A stretch of 64,000 bases of DNA, from NCBI GenBank assembly GCA_963930775.1, contig OZ005703.1:4154001-4218000 (forward strand). Direction: 5' to 3'. Position 1 is the stretch's first letter, and each line of letters begins with the position of its first letter. This document shows, in pieces, positions 37,101 through 41,503 of this stretch. The position numbers and the translations under genes were made by a program. Origin of the DNA: Cliona cf. orientalis (lineage: Eukaryota > Porifera > Demospongiae > Clionaida > Clionaidae). Under the pieces are notes generated by a model that did not search any database, had not been told where the DNA came from, and saw only the letters and a list, made by a program, of their open reading frames with translations.

Positions 37101-40100
37101 TATGAGAATTCGTAAAATGCTAATTTATTGCGTTAAATTGGATCATGCGTTGTATTCAATTAACTACGGTACCATGTTTTTTATGAATGGTATGTACCCT
37201 GACCTTGTAATTGATGTCCATTTGCTTGGAAAGTAGGTAAGAAATCATTATAGTGGTTTATCATTATAAAGCTTTGGTTCCAGAGGTGTCCAGATTTAGA
37301 GGGGTTCCACTGTACACCAGTAGTCCAACCCTTATAACTTCATTTTCAATGGTGCAGTGGCATAGTATTATATGTGTCCAGGATGATGAGGCACACGAGT
37401 CGTAGCCATGCCCCACATTAGTTCATCCTTAACTGTACCGCGGCCAAACCCATAAGGGCAGCCCCTCAGCTCAAGATCTACAGTCGGCTCTATGACTAGC
37501 TTCATTCCCAGACCCAGAGAAGCTACTATCAACAATAAACTTACTAGCGCCTTCTTTGTCGGCCAGTGCCGCGCCACTCGCGCGCACGCGATCAATAGAT
37601 CGATGCTGCGCCACTGGCTCCTGTCACATGACTTCACCATGGCAACATATTATGAGCATACACATTGTAGATCAAAATGGCTTAATTACCAGATACACCC
37701 AAATGTAGAATGCACTGACCAAACCCACCATTACATAACTGTCATGATGGCAAACACTGCACTGCACTACAAAGTGGAGTGGATTTTTATGAGAACTAAG
37801 GTGAGTGATCCAGAGTCTTGAGTTAGCCCTAGTAATGAAAAAGAAAGAAAGAATGACAATTGGCTATTTATTTACACAGCTGGTTCAGGCATACCTGATT
37901 GTTTCCATGGATGTGTGGGGGCTTGATAGATAGGTATTCTGGCATAGATCACGAATATGAAAGTTAAAAATCTTAAGCCCCGTTTACACTAGGCCTTTAA
38001 ACCAGTTTGGAAGCCAAGTTAGTGTAAACGCACTAAACCGCTTTACAAGTCGCCTTCTAAACCGGTTTGTAAACCACGTCTGGGAGGTGGTTTGAAACCG
38101 GTTTAGGATATGTTGCTATACAAACTGTCCATGTGTAAACGCTCTAAGCTGGCTTAAGGCCCTACATATAAACGCGATTAAAGCGCATTCCAAAGCGGTT
38201 TAGTCTAAGCCAGCTTGTATGTGTAAACTGGGCTTTAAATTGTACAATTTAAGTTGCTCCCAGTTATTAACATTTTTGTAATATAATATATATAAGAATA
38301 ATAATATTATTATGGCATATCCAGACCATCCCTACTTATAGAGTCTATCGACTCTGATTTTGTGGTCTACTACACATGGAACCCATAATTCGGGGTGAGC
38401 CTGACCGATCCCCAAATACACGAGAAACTGAAGCAGTGTATATAGATATTTATTTGTGCATGATATTGCATGGCAACGACTCAATGCGCATGCTCAGACA
38501 CCACGTGGTAGACCTTACTGTGACAGGTAAAGGTTGTCATCAAGGCAGATTGAAGGTCAATCGTGGCAGTGCAGTGTGGCTCAAGCTCAAGGGCCTTAGG
38601 CAGATAAAAATTTGTGTCGTGGAGCATGCTGTTGGGTAACTTTTGACCTTATTCATCTCAAGCTGTAGCCATGGCAGGCAGTCATTCATGGCTGGTGCTG
38701 TTTTCAGTTGTATTGTAGCTACAGGTAGTCTAAGAGCTGCACCTTTCTCCGGCTTTATTAAATACGCTGTGTCTAGAGTACCAGCACCAGTACCCAAGAT
38801 TTAGTGCTTGGAGTACCGGCAATGTAATATGTATAGCTATAGATCCCAGCCCAATAGTCAATACTGAGTGCAAGTAGCCTCATTCCCAGACTCTCCCCCT
38901 CCTCTTTATTTTATACGCGCGATTTTATTTACGCAAAATTATTGTGCAGAGAGAAGGGAGGGGGAGAGCCTTGGAGGCTTTGATCACGTGCGGACACTGA
39001 TGACGCGTGCGCGTTCAGTGTCCATTGTGTCCACGTATGAGAATCCAAAAGAACAAGAAAGAAGCCCGGATCAGCGTGCTAGTAGGCTTTTTGGAGTGCT
39101 CTACAGATGGCTCGATCGATGGACAAGACTGCCAGCCAACTTTTTGACGTCTTGCGCTCTTGAATCTCGTACAGTGCCAGTGAGTTGGCTGCCATGATCC
39201 AATGATGATTGTTCTCAGAGATTCAAGAGCGCGAGGCGTCAAAAAGTTGGCTGGCAGTCTTGTCCATCGATCGAGCCATCTGTAGAGCACTACAAAAAGC
39301 CTACTAGCATGCTAATCCGGGCTTCTTTCTCGTTCTTTTGTACTCTCATACGTGGACACAATGGACACTAAACGCGTCATCAGTGTCTGCACGTGATCAA
39401 AGCCTCCCAGGCTCTCCCCCTAGCACAATAATTTCGCGTAAATAAAATCGCACGTATAAAATAAAGAGAAGGGGGAGAGCCTGGGAACGAGGCTAGAGTG
39501 CAAGACGGCTAGTGAGGCTAGTAGCGGGATTTGGGTTTCTGTAATTGATTAGTTATAAGGGGTTTGGGTTTCAGCTACGGTTGATGACAAGGGGTTAGTA
39601 TTATAGTGGTAAGGTGTATAAATTTGGCAAAAAAAATGGCGTCCAGCAGCGGCGAGCTGGGTTGGCTGAGCGGGCCGGGGCTGGTGGAACGATGGTCGTG
39701 GGTTCGAATCCCGCTTAATCTATTTTTTTTTCACTTGCTTTCGAAAATTTTCTAAGTTTTTGGCGGGCTAGTTGCCATTACTCAAGCGCAAAATTTCCAG
39801 TACCAGTGCCAGGACTGTAGACACAGCCTATTAAATACAGTACTCAAGGATGTCAAGAATCATGCCATGGCGAAACAGCTGCTCCAATTTGATCATTTGG
39901 TTGTGCTTGGCCTGCCCAGTTAGTGACTCAAAACCAAGGTATTTTAATAACACTTTGATTACCCTTTACAAAAAGAATCCCCCTGGAGTACAGCTGATGC
40001 TATGAGCAAAGGCTCACTCTGCCTGATGATATCATCTTTCTAGTAATTATTATGCTGCAGTGGGGGTTGGTTAGTGATTGTACCCCTCTTACAGTCATGA

Positions 40101-40306
40101 AACTGAATTTCTACACCACTACACACTCAATATGACATAATTGTTCACTCCTTCCCACTTACAGGCAATCATTCAATGTATCGATTCTGGATGCCATCAG
40201 CAGCTACCTTATGGAACTCCAGTCAATGAGCTCCCACACTCCTGGTTTATCTTCTACTATGTCTGATTTTCGTTCCCTGCAAGCCCAACTCAAGAGACTT
40301 ACATAG
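3754..40306 (+). CDS. NUP155: Nuclear pore protein NUP155, 3' part of gene (18 coding exons, about 974 residues)
   Basis: Spliced exons together encode the C-terminal two thirds of NUP155, a structural scaffold nucleoporin of the inner ring of the nuclear pore complex. Exons: 3754-3854, 3958-4221, 8324-8377, 11746-12135, 14038-14153, 14329-14441, 14491-14684, 18486-18695, 18750-19097, 19308-19412, 19470-19520, 21177-21280, 25084-25213, 25488-25523, 32581-32800, 32908-33149, 34948-35054, 40165-40306. Phases agree across every junction and the last exon ends in TAG. Diagnostic family segments are visible: DLFPF, TQGSYIFTKLRPVDQL, WKLLCEYQ, LGLHYYKSN, DLLWRYYE, EGEFLHELEEKME, LAECKLAIIHCAG and KPLHILD. 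Human NUP155 is about 1390 residues, so some 415 N-terminal residues (most of the beta-propeller) are absent and presumably upstream of the window. Intron sizes run from about 50 bp to 7 kb, the large ones filled with transposons. All recognised exons are open, so the gene looks functional. Confidence 0.95.
3958..4221 (+). CDS. NUP155: NUP155 exon
   Basis: 88 codons, phase 0 at both ends; acceptor TAG at 3955-3957, donor GTAAGT at 4222. Encodes FTLSLNGRTWAIAES and then RRFILLTTQGSYIFTKLRP and VDQLQWLLE, the most recognisable NUP155 block, ending FFKLHH. Confidence 0.95.
4359..4803. mobile_element. MITE of the TTATAAGCGCA family (diverged copy)
   Basis: Resembles 17840-18311: both have an inner text of CGCTTATAAGTGCAT type, GACCTCTATATCTGCAC, and a right part GTGGGAAAATATAGTA. 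Ends have diverged. Boundaries approximate. Confidence 0.6.
5158..5185 (+). repeat. C28 homopolymer
   Basis: Uninterrupted run of 28 C in a NUP155 intron. Confidence 0.95.
6464..6715. mobile_element. MITE with GTTCACGTG/GTGTAAAC ends
   Basis: Left AGCCCCGTTCACGTG and right TGTGTAAACGAGGCT are imperfect inverted repeats; the inside repeats TTAACTCGGGTCA-like words. It is related in ends to 37977-38236. Confidence 0.55.
6807..7379 (+). pseudogene. DUF3504-type (QRICH1/ZMYM/Crypton-related) gene fragment, broken
   Basis: 6807-6978 encodes FKQLHGTLDSHFQKLH and DENKLWASGEMG; 7300-7372 encodes SPRALQNAVFFCNDKNFCL. These are consecutive segments of the DUF3504 domain found in QRICH1, ZMYM and KCTD1-type proteins, whose origin is the Crypton tyrosine recombinase. 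The two halves are separated by a 320-bp hAT-like MITE, lie in frames differing by one base, and end at an early stop at 7371-7373. It sits in a NUP155 intron in the same direction. The upstream and downstream parts of the domain are missing. Confidence 0.7.
6980..7299. mobile_element. hAT-like MITE inside the DUF3504 pseudogene
   Basis: Terminal inverted repeats AGGGGCGTGTCCAG and CTGGACACGCCCCT are perfect, and the flanking GATTCAC occurs on both sides (6973-6979, 7299-7305) as a target-site duplication. CAGGGGCG-type ends are usual in hAT elements. It carries no transposase. A related, inverted fragment lies at 30712-30855. Confidence 0.7.
8324..8377 (+). CDS. NUP155: NUP155 54-bp exon
   Basis: A short exon of 18 codons (DMEACAMCLILATGPNQQ), acceptor TAG at 8321-8323 and donor GTGAGT at 8378, phase 0/0. 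It matches the conserved helix between FFKLH and the WA-AFF-YGG segment and is isolated by introns of 4.1 and 3.4 kb. Confidence 0.85.
8467..8842. mobile_element. TACCGTA-type MITE with GATCAGACGCCGC arms
   Basis: Left TACTGTATTCGCTCGATCAG and right CTGATCAAGCGAATACGGTA are inverted complements; the inner arms contain GGCGACTATTCGAGAG repeats. Confidence 0.8.
9047..9238 (+). CDS. Small ORF with one transmembrane segment (63 residues, doubtful)
   Basis: After a short N-terminus, residues about 11-42 (VGILIGLGIIIFMLLATIL onward) form a clear hydrophobic helix followed by a basic tail (KQKKIVQK). This resembles the membrane anchor of a type I receptor. It lies alone in a NUP155 intron on the same strand. 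It could be an exon relic of another gene or chance. Confidence 0.2.
   Translation: MSYLSDTISAETVGILIGLGIIIFMLLATILVCTTILTQQLILFYCFQASVHTKQKKIVQKTT
9361..9640. repeat. Dispersed repeat, inverted copy at about 20900-21130
   Basis: GCATGGCTTCCCTATACAAA, ATTATCTCCCCAAGTGCTCC and neighbouring words recur as reverse complement at 20900-21130; a further piece is near 47975-48040. Confidence 0.7.
9668..10010 (+). repeat. Dispersed repeat, direct copy at 17222-17830
   Basis: Both start AACCCTC, then GGGTTAxxGTAGT, GTTCTGTGTGT and GTTACCA-GCTAG-TGCTACATAC, and both end near GACTGACTCATCACTGATC or GCTCATCACTGATC. Confidence 0.7.
10792..11000. mobile_element. TACCGTA-type MITE, AATTGCG family, copy 1
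   Basis: Ends TACCGTAGGACTGGTTTTAA and TTAAAATCCGACCTACGGT; the inside holds ATTGCGAATTGCGAGTT-like repeats. Same family as 14942-15146 and 57158-57362. Confidence 0.85.
11150..11350 (+). repeat. Dispersed repeat, inverted copy at 32240-32400
   Basis: GTTTTTGAAAGATTGGC, CTTCACCATGTT and CCAAATGTATTGTGCAAAGT recur as reverse complement at 32240-32400. Confidence 0.75.
11746..12135 (+). CDS. NUP155: NUP155 exon
   Basis: 130 codons, phase 0/0, acceptor CAG at 11743-11745, donor GTAACC at 12136. It encodes SSWAAEAFFKYGGEP, a low-complexity Pro/Thr/Gly loop expected in this family, then SGKHNGLYRYLARLLRPLW. Confidence 0.93.
12183..12440. repeat. Inverted-repeat element, GCAAGCGTAGGGATG family, copy 1
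   Basis: CATCCCTACGCTTGCTTTT near 12290 and its reverse complement near 12416 flank an inner segment. It shares AATTGAATAAAATTGAAGGA with 20257-20300 (opposite orientation) and part with 5690-5790. Confidence 0.65.
13050..13230. repeat. Diverged copy of the foldback found at 45999-46665
   Basis: Shares GGAGGTTTCTACATG, AGGGCTCTACATG, TAGAATCCCGAG and CAGCGAGGGTTTTAC with one hairpin of the 46-kb palindrome. Confidence 0.65.
13400..13772. mobile_element. TTATAAGCGCA-family MITE in reverse orientation
   Basis: Left end TACCGTATTTTCCTGCTATT is the reverse complement of the right end of the family (AATAGCGGGAAAATATGGTA at 18311); right part reads TTATAAGTGAAATGCGCATG. It is next to the tRNA-Cys gene. 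Right boundary approximate. Confidence 0.65.
13866..13937 (-). tRNA. tRNA-Cys (anticodon GCA)
   Basis: 72 bases fold as a complete cloverleaf: acceptor GGGGGTA pairs with TGCCCCC, the D arm is of the AGCTCAGTGGTAGAGC type, the anticodon loop CTGCAGA gives GCA, and the T arm has the loop TTCAAAT. The discriminator is T, as expected for tRNA-Cys. A box and B box are intact and a TTTT run follows within about 20 bases, suitable for RNA polymerase III termination. It lies antisense in the NUP155 intron 100 bases before an exon, beside the MITE at 13400-13772. Confidence 0.95.
14038..14153 (+). CDS. NUP155: NUP155 exon (5' boundary less certain)
   Basis: Donor GTAAGA at 14154, phase 2 end. Encodes ELTVFLEQLVCLQSFLERN and NPKLFATASEKL, aligning with the family helix before the disordered loop. 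The acceptor is taken as TAG at 14035-14037, which leaves no gap in the family alignment; an alternative acceptor is CAG at 14053-14055, also in frame. Confidence 0.75.
14329..14441 (+). CDS. NUP155: NUP155 exon
   Basis: Acceptor CAG at 14326-14328, donor GTACAT at 14442, phases 2 to 1. Encodes SPSNVHHRLLNFMRPES, matching the conserved V--RL--FMRPE motif of the solenoid. Confidence 0.92.
14491..14684 (+). CDS. NUP155: NUP155 exon
   Basis: Acceptor TTTTAG to 14490, donor GTGGGT at 14685; a 49-base intron separates it from the previous exon. Encodes LSLWKLLCEYQLHLVV, a strong family signature. Confidence 0.93.
14765..14863. repeat. Hairpin with ATGGGTGGTAT arms
   Basis: AGAATAAAAAAAATGGGTGG is echoed in reverse complement by CCACCCACTTTTTTTAATTCT, with about 45 bases between the arms. 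Confidence 0.7.
14942..15146. mobile_element. TACCGTA-type MITE, AATTGCG family, copy 2
   Basis: Ends TACCGTAGGTCAGGTTTTAA and TTAAAACCCGTCTTACGGTA; internal GTACGGTACGGGGTCGTC is shared with copy 3. Confidence 0.85.
15326..15539. mobile_element. TACCGTA-type MITE, GGGAAATTTT family
   Basis: Left TACTGTATAGTGGGAAATTT and right AAATTTCCCGCTATATGGTA are inverted complements with a few mismatches. Confidence 0.8.
17840..18311. mobile_element. TTATAAGCGCA-family MITE
   Basis: Left TACCGTATTTTCTCGTTATT and right AATAGCGGGAAAATATGGTA are imperfect inverted repeats; contains a (GATC)n stretch near 18126-18153. Confidence 0.8.
18486..18695 (+). CDS. NUP155: NUP155 exon
   Basis: 70 codons, phase 0/0, acceptor ACAG to 18485 and donor GTAAAT at 18696. 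Encodes LTSSLISALLNHYAGD and LFSQDDAIASKAQELV, matching the L--ALI--LI--Y and ST-DDAICSKA family pattern. Confidence 0.93.
18750..19097 (+). CDS. NUP155: NUP155 exon
   Basis: 116 codons, phase 0/0, acceptor TAG to 18749, donor GTAAAG at 19098, intron of only 54 bases before it. Encodes HYHEGVVELVLSSAAQVDPQ and LGLHYYKSNQPP, followed by a Pro/Glu-rich linker. Confidence 0.95.
19143..19180 (+). repeat. (GT)n microsatellite
   Basis: About 19 GT units directly after a NUP155 exon, inside the intron. Confidence 0.95.
19308..19412 (+). CDS. NUP155: NUP155 exon
   Basis: 35 codons, phase 0/0, acceptor CTTTCAG to 19307, donor GTATGT at 19413. Encodes RSEDELLHVTLYSWFISEGM and ADKLVE, matching the S-DEL----LY-WLI-----DKLL helix pair. 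Confidence 0.93.
19470..19520 (+). CDS. NUP155: NUP155 51-bp exon
   Basis: 17 codons (IQSPYIEEYLKQTAAIQ), acceptor CCACAG to 19469, donor GTATTG at 19521, phase 0/0. It matches the SPF-E-HL family helix and is separated by a 57-base intron. Confidence 0.88.
19966..20310. repeat. Inverted-repeat element, GCAAGCGTAGGGATG family, copy 2
   Basis: CATCCCTACGCTTGCTTTTT near 20020 and AAGCAAGTGTAGGATCGATG near 20190 are arms; the right end CTTCAATTTTATTCAATTGT is the reverse complement of the left end of copy 1. Confidence 0.65.
21177..21280 (+). CDS. NUP155: NUP155 exon
   Basis: Acceptor CTAG to 21176, donor GTGAGT at 21281, phase 0 to 2. Encodes LDLLWRYYERQRKYATAARI, the highly conserved DLLWRYYE helix, then LDQLAHREG. 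Confidence 0.92.
21312..22070. mobile_element. GGGAAATTTT-family MITE containing a CATGCATG array
   Basis: Left TATAGTGGGAAATTTTTAAT and right end CGAAAATTTCCTATTTA are outer arms; TATCCCTATATGAAATCTTG (21427) and AGATTTCGTATAGGGATATT (21985) are inner arms. Between them lie dense GCATGTAACATGCATG words in irregular palindromic order. Confidence 0.65.
22761..24297. mobile_element. Inverted-repeat element with CATGCATG-rich arms
   Basis: CTACTCAAAATGGAGCGCCT at the left is the exact reverse complement of AGGCGCTCCATTTTGAGTAG at the right. Arms (22780-23220 and 23985-24270) consist of ATGCATGTTTCATGCATG words; the 750-bp centre does not. Confidence 0.75.
23580..23597 (+). repeat. C18 homopolymer
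   Basis: Run of 18 C within the centre of the 22761-24297 element. Confidence 0.95.
24393..24613. mobile_element. TACCGTA-type MITE, TTGGCGG family, copy 1
   Basis: Ends TACCGTATAGCCGGAAA and TTTTCCGGCTATACGGTA; inside are repeated TTTGGCGGTT and AACCGCCAAA words. Confidence 0.9.
25084..25213 (+). CDS. NUP155: NUP155 exon
   Basis: Acceptor ATATAG to 25083; phase 2 to 0. Encodes LDARIEYLSRAVMCAKSC and SKEGEFLHELEEKME. The donor at 25214 reads GTTGGT, a weak but usable site. Confidence 0.92.
25488..25523 (+). CDS. NUP155: NUP155 36-bp microexon (provisional)
   Basis: Strong acceptor TTCCCCAG to 25487 and donor GTACTG at 25524, giving 12 codons (LQQCLPVEQLQL) that keep phase 0. The family has a variable-length helix here. 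The exon could be shorter (CAG ending at 25514 also works as an acceptor) or skipped without frame change. Confidence 0.5.
27547..27820. mobile_element. Foldback element with perfect 54-bp inverted repeats and a tRNA-like centre
   Basis: 27547-27600 and 27767-27820 are exact reverse complements (outer end GAAACAGGCGATTGAGAAGT). The right arm includes the 3' end of the tRNA-like sequence at 27705-27780; the left interior (27640-27690) holds a T-arm-like AGGTTTGAACTCG in reverse. It is inserted in the BEL/Pao relic. Confidence 0.85.
27705..27780 (+). other. tRNA-like sequence within a foldback element
   Basis: GGGCTTA pairs with TAAGTTC, the D arm reads TAGCTCAGTTGGTAAGAG, and the T arm is GGTTCAAATCC. 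The anticodon loop CTAGAAT would give AGA (Ser), but there is no long variable arm, so it is not a normal tRNA-Ser. It is more likely a tRNA-derived SINE head or tRNA pseudogene. Its 3' end lies inside a perfect 54-bp inverted repeat. Confidence 0.6.
27942..27962 (+). repeat. G21 homopolymer
   Basis: Run of 21 G inside the retrotransposon region. Confidence 0.95.
29113..29720 (+). repeat. Repeat shared with 36120-36655 (copy 1)
   Basis: Shared words include ATAACGAAAAA, CTTATAGTC-GTGTC, AGGCCTGCT-AGCAGGC, ACCAAGCCTC-AGCGAAG and TAGCCACAT-ATCCCAT. Copy 1 ends where the integrase piece of the BEL/Pao relic starts. Confidence 0.7.
30873..31075. mobile_element. TACCGTA-type MITE, TTGGCGG family, copy 2
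   Basis: Very similar to 24393-24613, with about 20 bases missing near the right end. It is inserted in the 3' part of the BEL/Pao relic, so it transposed later. Confidence 0.88.
32581..32800 (+). CDS. NUP155: NUP155 exon
   Basis: Acceptor TTCAG to 32580, donor GTAGGT at 32801, phase 0 to 1. Encodes LKDITTLYGDFAEIFHLAEC and CKLAIIHCAGHYDPTL, an unmistakable NUP155 block. The 7-kb intron before it contains the BEL/Pao relic. Confidence 0.95.
32908..33149 (+). CDS. NUP155: NUP155 exon
   Basis: Acceptor CATAG to 32907, donor GTTAGT at 33150, phase 1 to 0. Encodes KLVSLGATFSGNERFFPLEY and a helix ending EIGVSTKTLFVIYDKMFKAK. Confidence 0.94.
33220..33460 (+). repeat. Possible solo LTR or promoter-bearing repeat
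   Basis: TATAAAAGGAG near 33359 is followed by AATAAACGG within 25 bases, a TATA plus polyadenylation signal arrangement typical of LTRs. Ends could not be defined and no second copy was found. Confidence 0.3.
34030..34200 (+). repeat. Degenerate tandem repeat with GGCAGTCAGTTGTATGCTTG-like units
   Basis: Related units occur near 34038, 34108 and 34168 (GGCAGGCAGTTGTGTGCTT and variants), spaced about 60-70 bases. Confidence 0.6.
34948..35054 (+). CDS. NUP155: NUP155 exon
   Basis: Acceptor TTGCAG to 34947, donor GTTAGG at 35055, phase 0 to 2. Encodes KSLHKPLHILDVIYSLLRSY, matching the KKPLHLLD--H-LL--YV helix near the C-terminus. Confidence 0.93.
36120..36655 (+). repeat. Repeat shared with 29113-29720 (copy 2)
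   Basis: Same order and direction as copy 1. The match continues to the first few codons of the integrase piece and then stops, so both probably derive from the same retroelement lineage. Confidence 0.7.
37977..38236. mobile_element. MITE with CCCGTTTACAC/GTGTAAACTGGGC ends
   Basis: AAGCCCCGTTTACACTAGGC at the left and TATGTGTAAACTGGGCTTTA at the right are imperfect inverted repeats; the inside repeats AAACCGGTTT. Confidence 0.75.
38876..39494. repeat. Large foldback, arms of about 300 bp, AGCCTC ends
   Basis: Left end AGCCTCATTCCCAG and right end CTGGGAACGAGGCT; inside, GATTCAAGAGCGCGAGGCGT against ACGTCTTGCGCTCTTGAATC and TCGATCGATGGACAAGACTG against CAGTCTTGTCCATCGATCGA. The spacer is about 40 bases. 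Confidence 0.9.
39656..39720 (+). other. Degraded tRNA-like sequence (SINE head or pseudogene)
   Basis: TTGGCTGAGCGG resembles an A box of a Leu/Ser-type tRNA, and GTGGGTTCGAATCCCGC is a perfect T arm with B box. The middle is too short and does not form a proper anticodon arm or variable arm; T-runs follow at 39722. Confidence 0.45.
40165..40306 (+). CDS. NUP155: NUP155 terminal coding exon
   Basis: Acceptor TTACAG to 40164; one base completes an Arg codon, then 46 codons and TAG at 40304-40306. Encodes LDAISSYLMELQSMSS and FRSLQAQLKRL, the family C-terminus. I see no canonical AATAAA in the following 100 bases. Confidence 0.93.
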
Positions 40307-40731
40307 TGCCACTCACCAGCATGTCTGGTCTTAATTATTATTAATATCCTCTCTCCTGTTGTACATAGTATTATAATTGTTATTATCAATGTTCTCCCTG
40401 AGCTGAAACCATCATCTTCATACTACTACTACTACATACCGGTAGGTTACATGACTGGTCTGGTCTCAAGACAAGGTACTAATAGTTTGATATTTTGCGG
40501 ATTGGCCCAAAAATGCAAAATTTGTGCCCTTTGTTACCGGTGTCGGAGTGCTGCCTGTCCCCCCAGACACTCTGCACTAGAGCCACGTGTCCCCCCGGAC
40601 GTGCAGCCCTAGAGTCAAACGTCCTCTCCAGTGTTACACGTCCCCACATGGAGAAATGGTTTGGGCGGGGTGGGCGCGTGAGCGTGAGCCAGCTATGCAA
40701 AGCTAAGTTCCCTCCTTTTTGGAATATAAGT

Positions 40732-40784
40732 TAGCCTCATACCCAGGCCCTGCAAGAGGAGGAGAAGGGCCTGGGTACGAGGCT
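40732..40784. repeat. Short foldback of the AGCCTC family
   Basis: AGCCTCATACCCAGGCCCT and AGGGCCTGGGTACGAGGCT are inverted complements separated by about 15 bases. Similar ends occur near 44044-44070, 44165-44212 and 62296-62394. Confidence 0.8.
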
Positions 40785-41298
40785 AGAATAGTAGATATAC
40801 TTTTTGTATTCCATTACACTATCAATCTACTCTCATAAGCACTTGCTACATGAGGGTCAAAAATATCAAATTCTCCTGTACTTGTGGGAGCATACTGTCA
40901 GATTATTCTTTAAGCCTCCGCCCTTGTCAAAGGTAATCACAGCAGGGGGGAAATGGGAAGAGAGACCAAGAGAGTACCTTGTTACCTATGACAAAGGAGT
41001 CCCCTGGCCTGGTCAAATGCAATTTCATCAATTCACCAACTTTTTTCATATTGACAACAACCAATCACTGATTCAGCAATTTTTGTGATCAGCAATTCAA
41101 GTTCCTGCTTATATAACTAGCTACCCAATCATTTATGCCTGAAGGCTGACACTGTATGGGGAGATTAGGCTGTGGGGACACATGCATGGCCCTAGAAAGA
41201 ACATGTGGTTCTAGTGTCCAATGTCCCAAGGAGACACCGTACTTCATTATCTAGTGCAGCATGTCCCCGGGGACATAGTGCCCTAGGGTTCAGTGTCC

Positions 41299-41326
41299 GG
41301 GGGGGGGGGGGGGGGGGGGGGGGGGG
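41299..41326 (+). repeat. G28 homopolymer
   Basis: Run of 28 G, 13 bases before the doubtful ORF at 41339. Confidence 0.95.
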
Positions 41327-41338
41327 TCATGTGACACT

Positions 41339-41503
41339 ATGACACCGATATACATTGTCAAGGTTGACCCAGTCCGATCCAATCGCCAACGTGCCAACTA
41401 CCAAAAGTTTGTCCTTAGATATTATAGACTACGTAAACAGGCAGAGGATCTAGGAGGTTGGACACGATCACGTGCGCTCAAAAAGTGGCGTGTTGTACAA
41501 AAT
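41339..41503 (+). CDS. Possible first exon of an unrecognised gene (55 codons)
   Basis: ATG opens 55 codons rich in Arg, Lys and Tyr (YQKFVLRYYRLRKQAEDLGG) ending at a consensus donor GTAAGT at 41504. No partner exon was identified; 41569-41788 is also open (ends without match). It may be a gene fragment or chance. Confidence 0.2.

Larger units (their letters stand above)
35055..40164 (+). other. NUP155 intron, 5.1 kb
   Basis: Holds the 36120 repeat, a MITE, the 38876 foldback and a tRNA-like piece. 37330-37830 shares CACATGACTTCACCATGGCA and GTGGAGTGGATTT with 20750-20860. No gene was seen in the rest. Confidence 0.7.
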
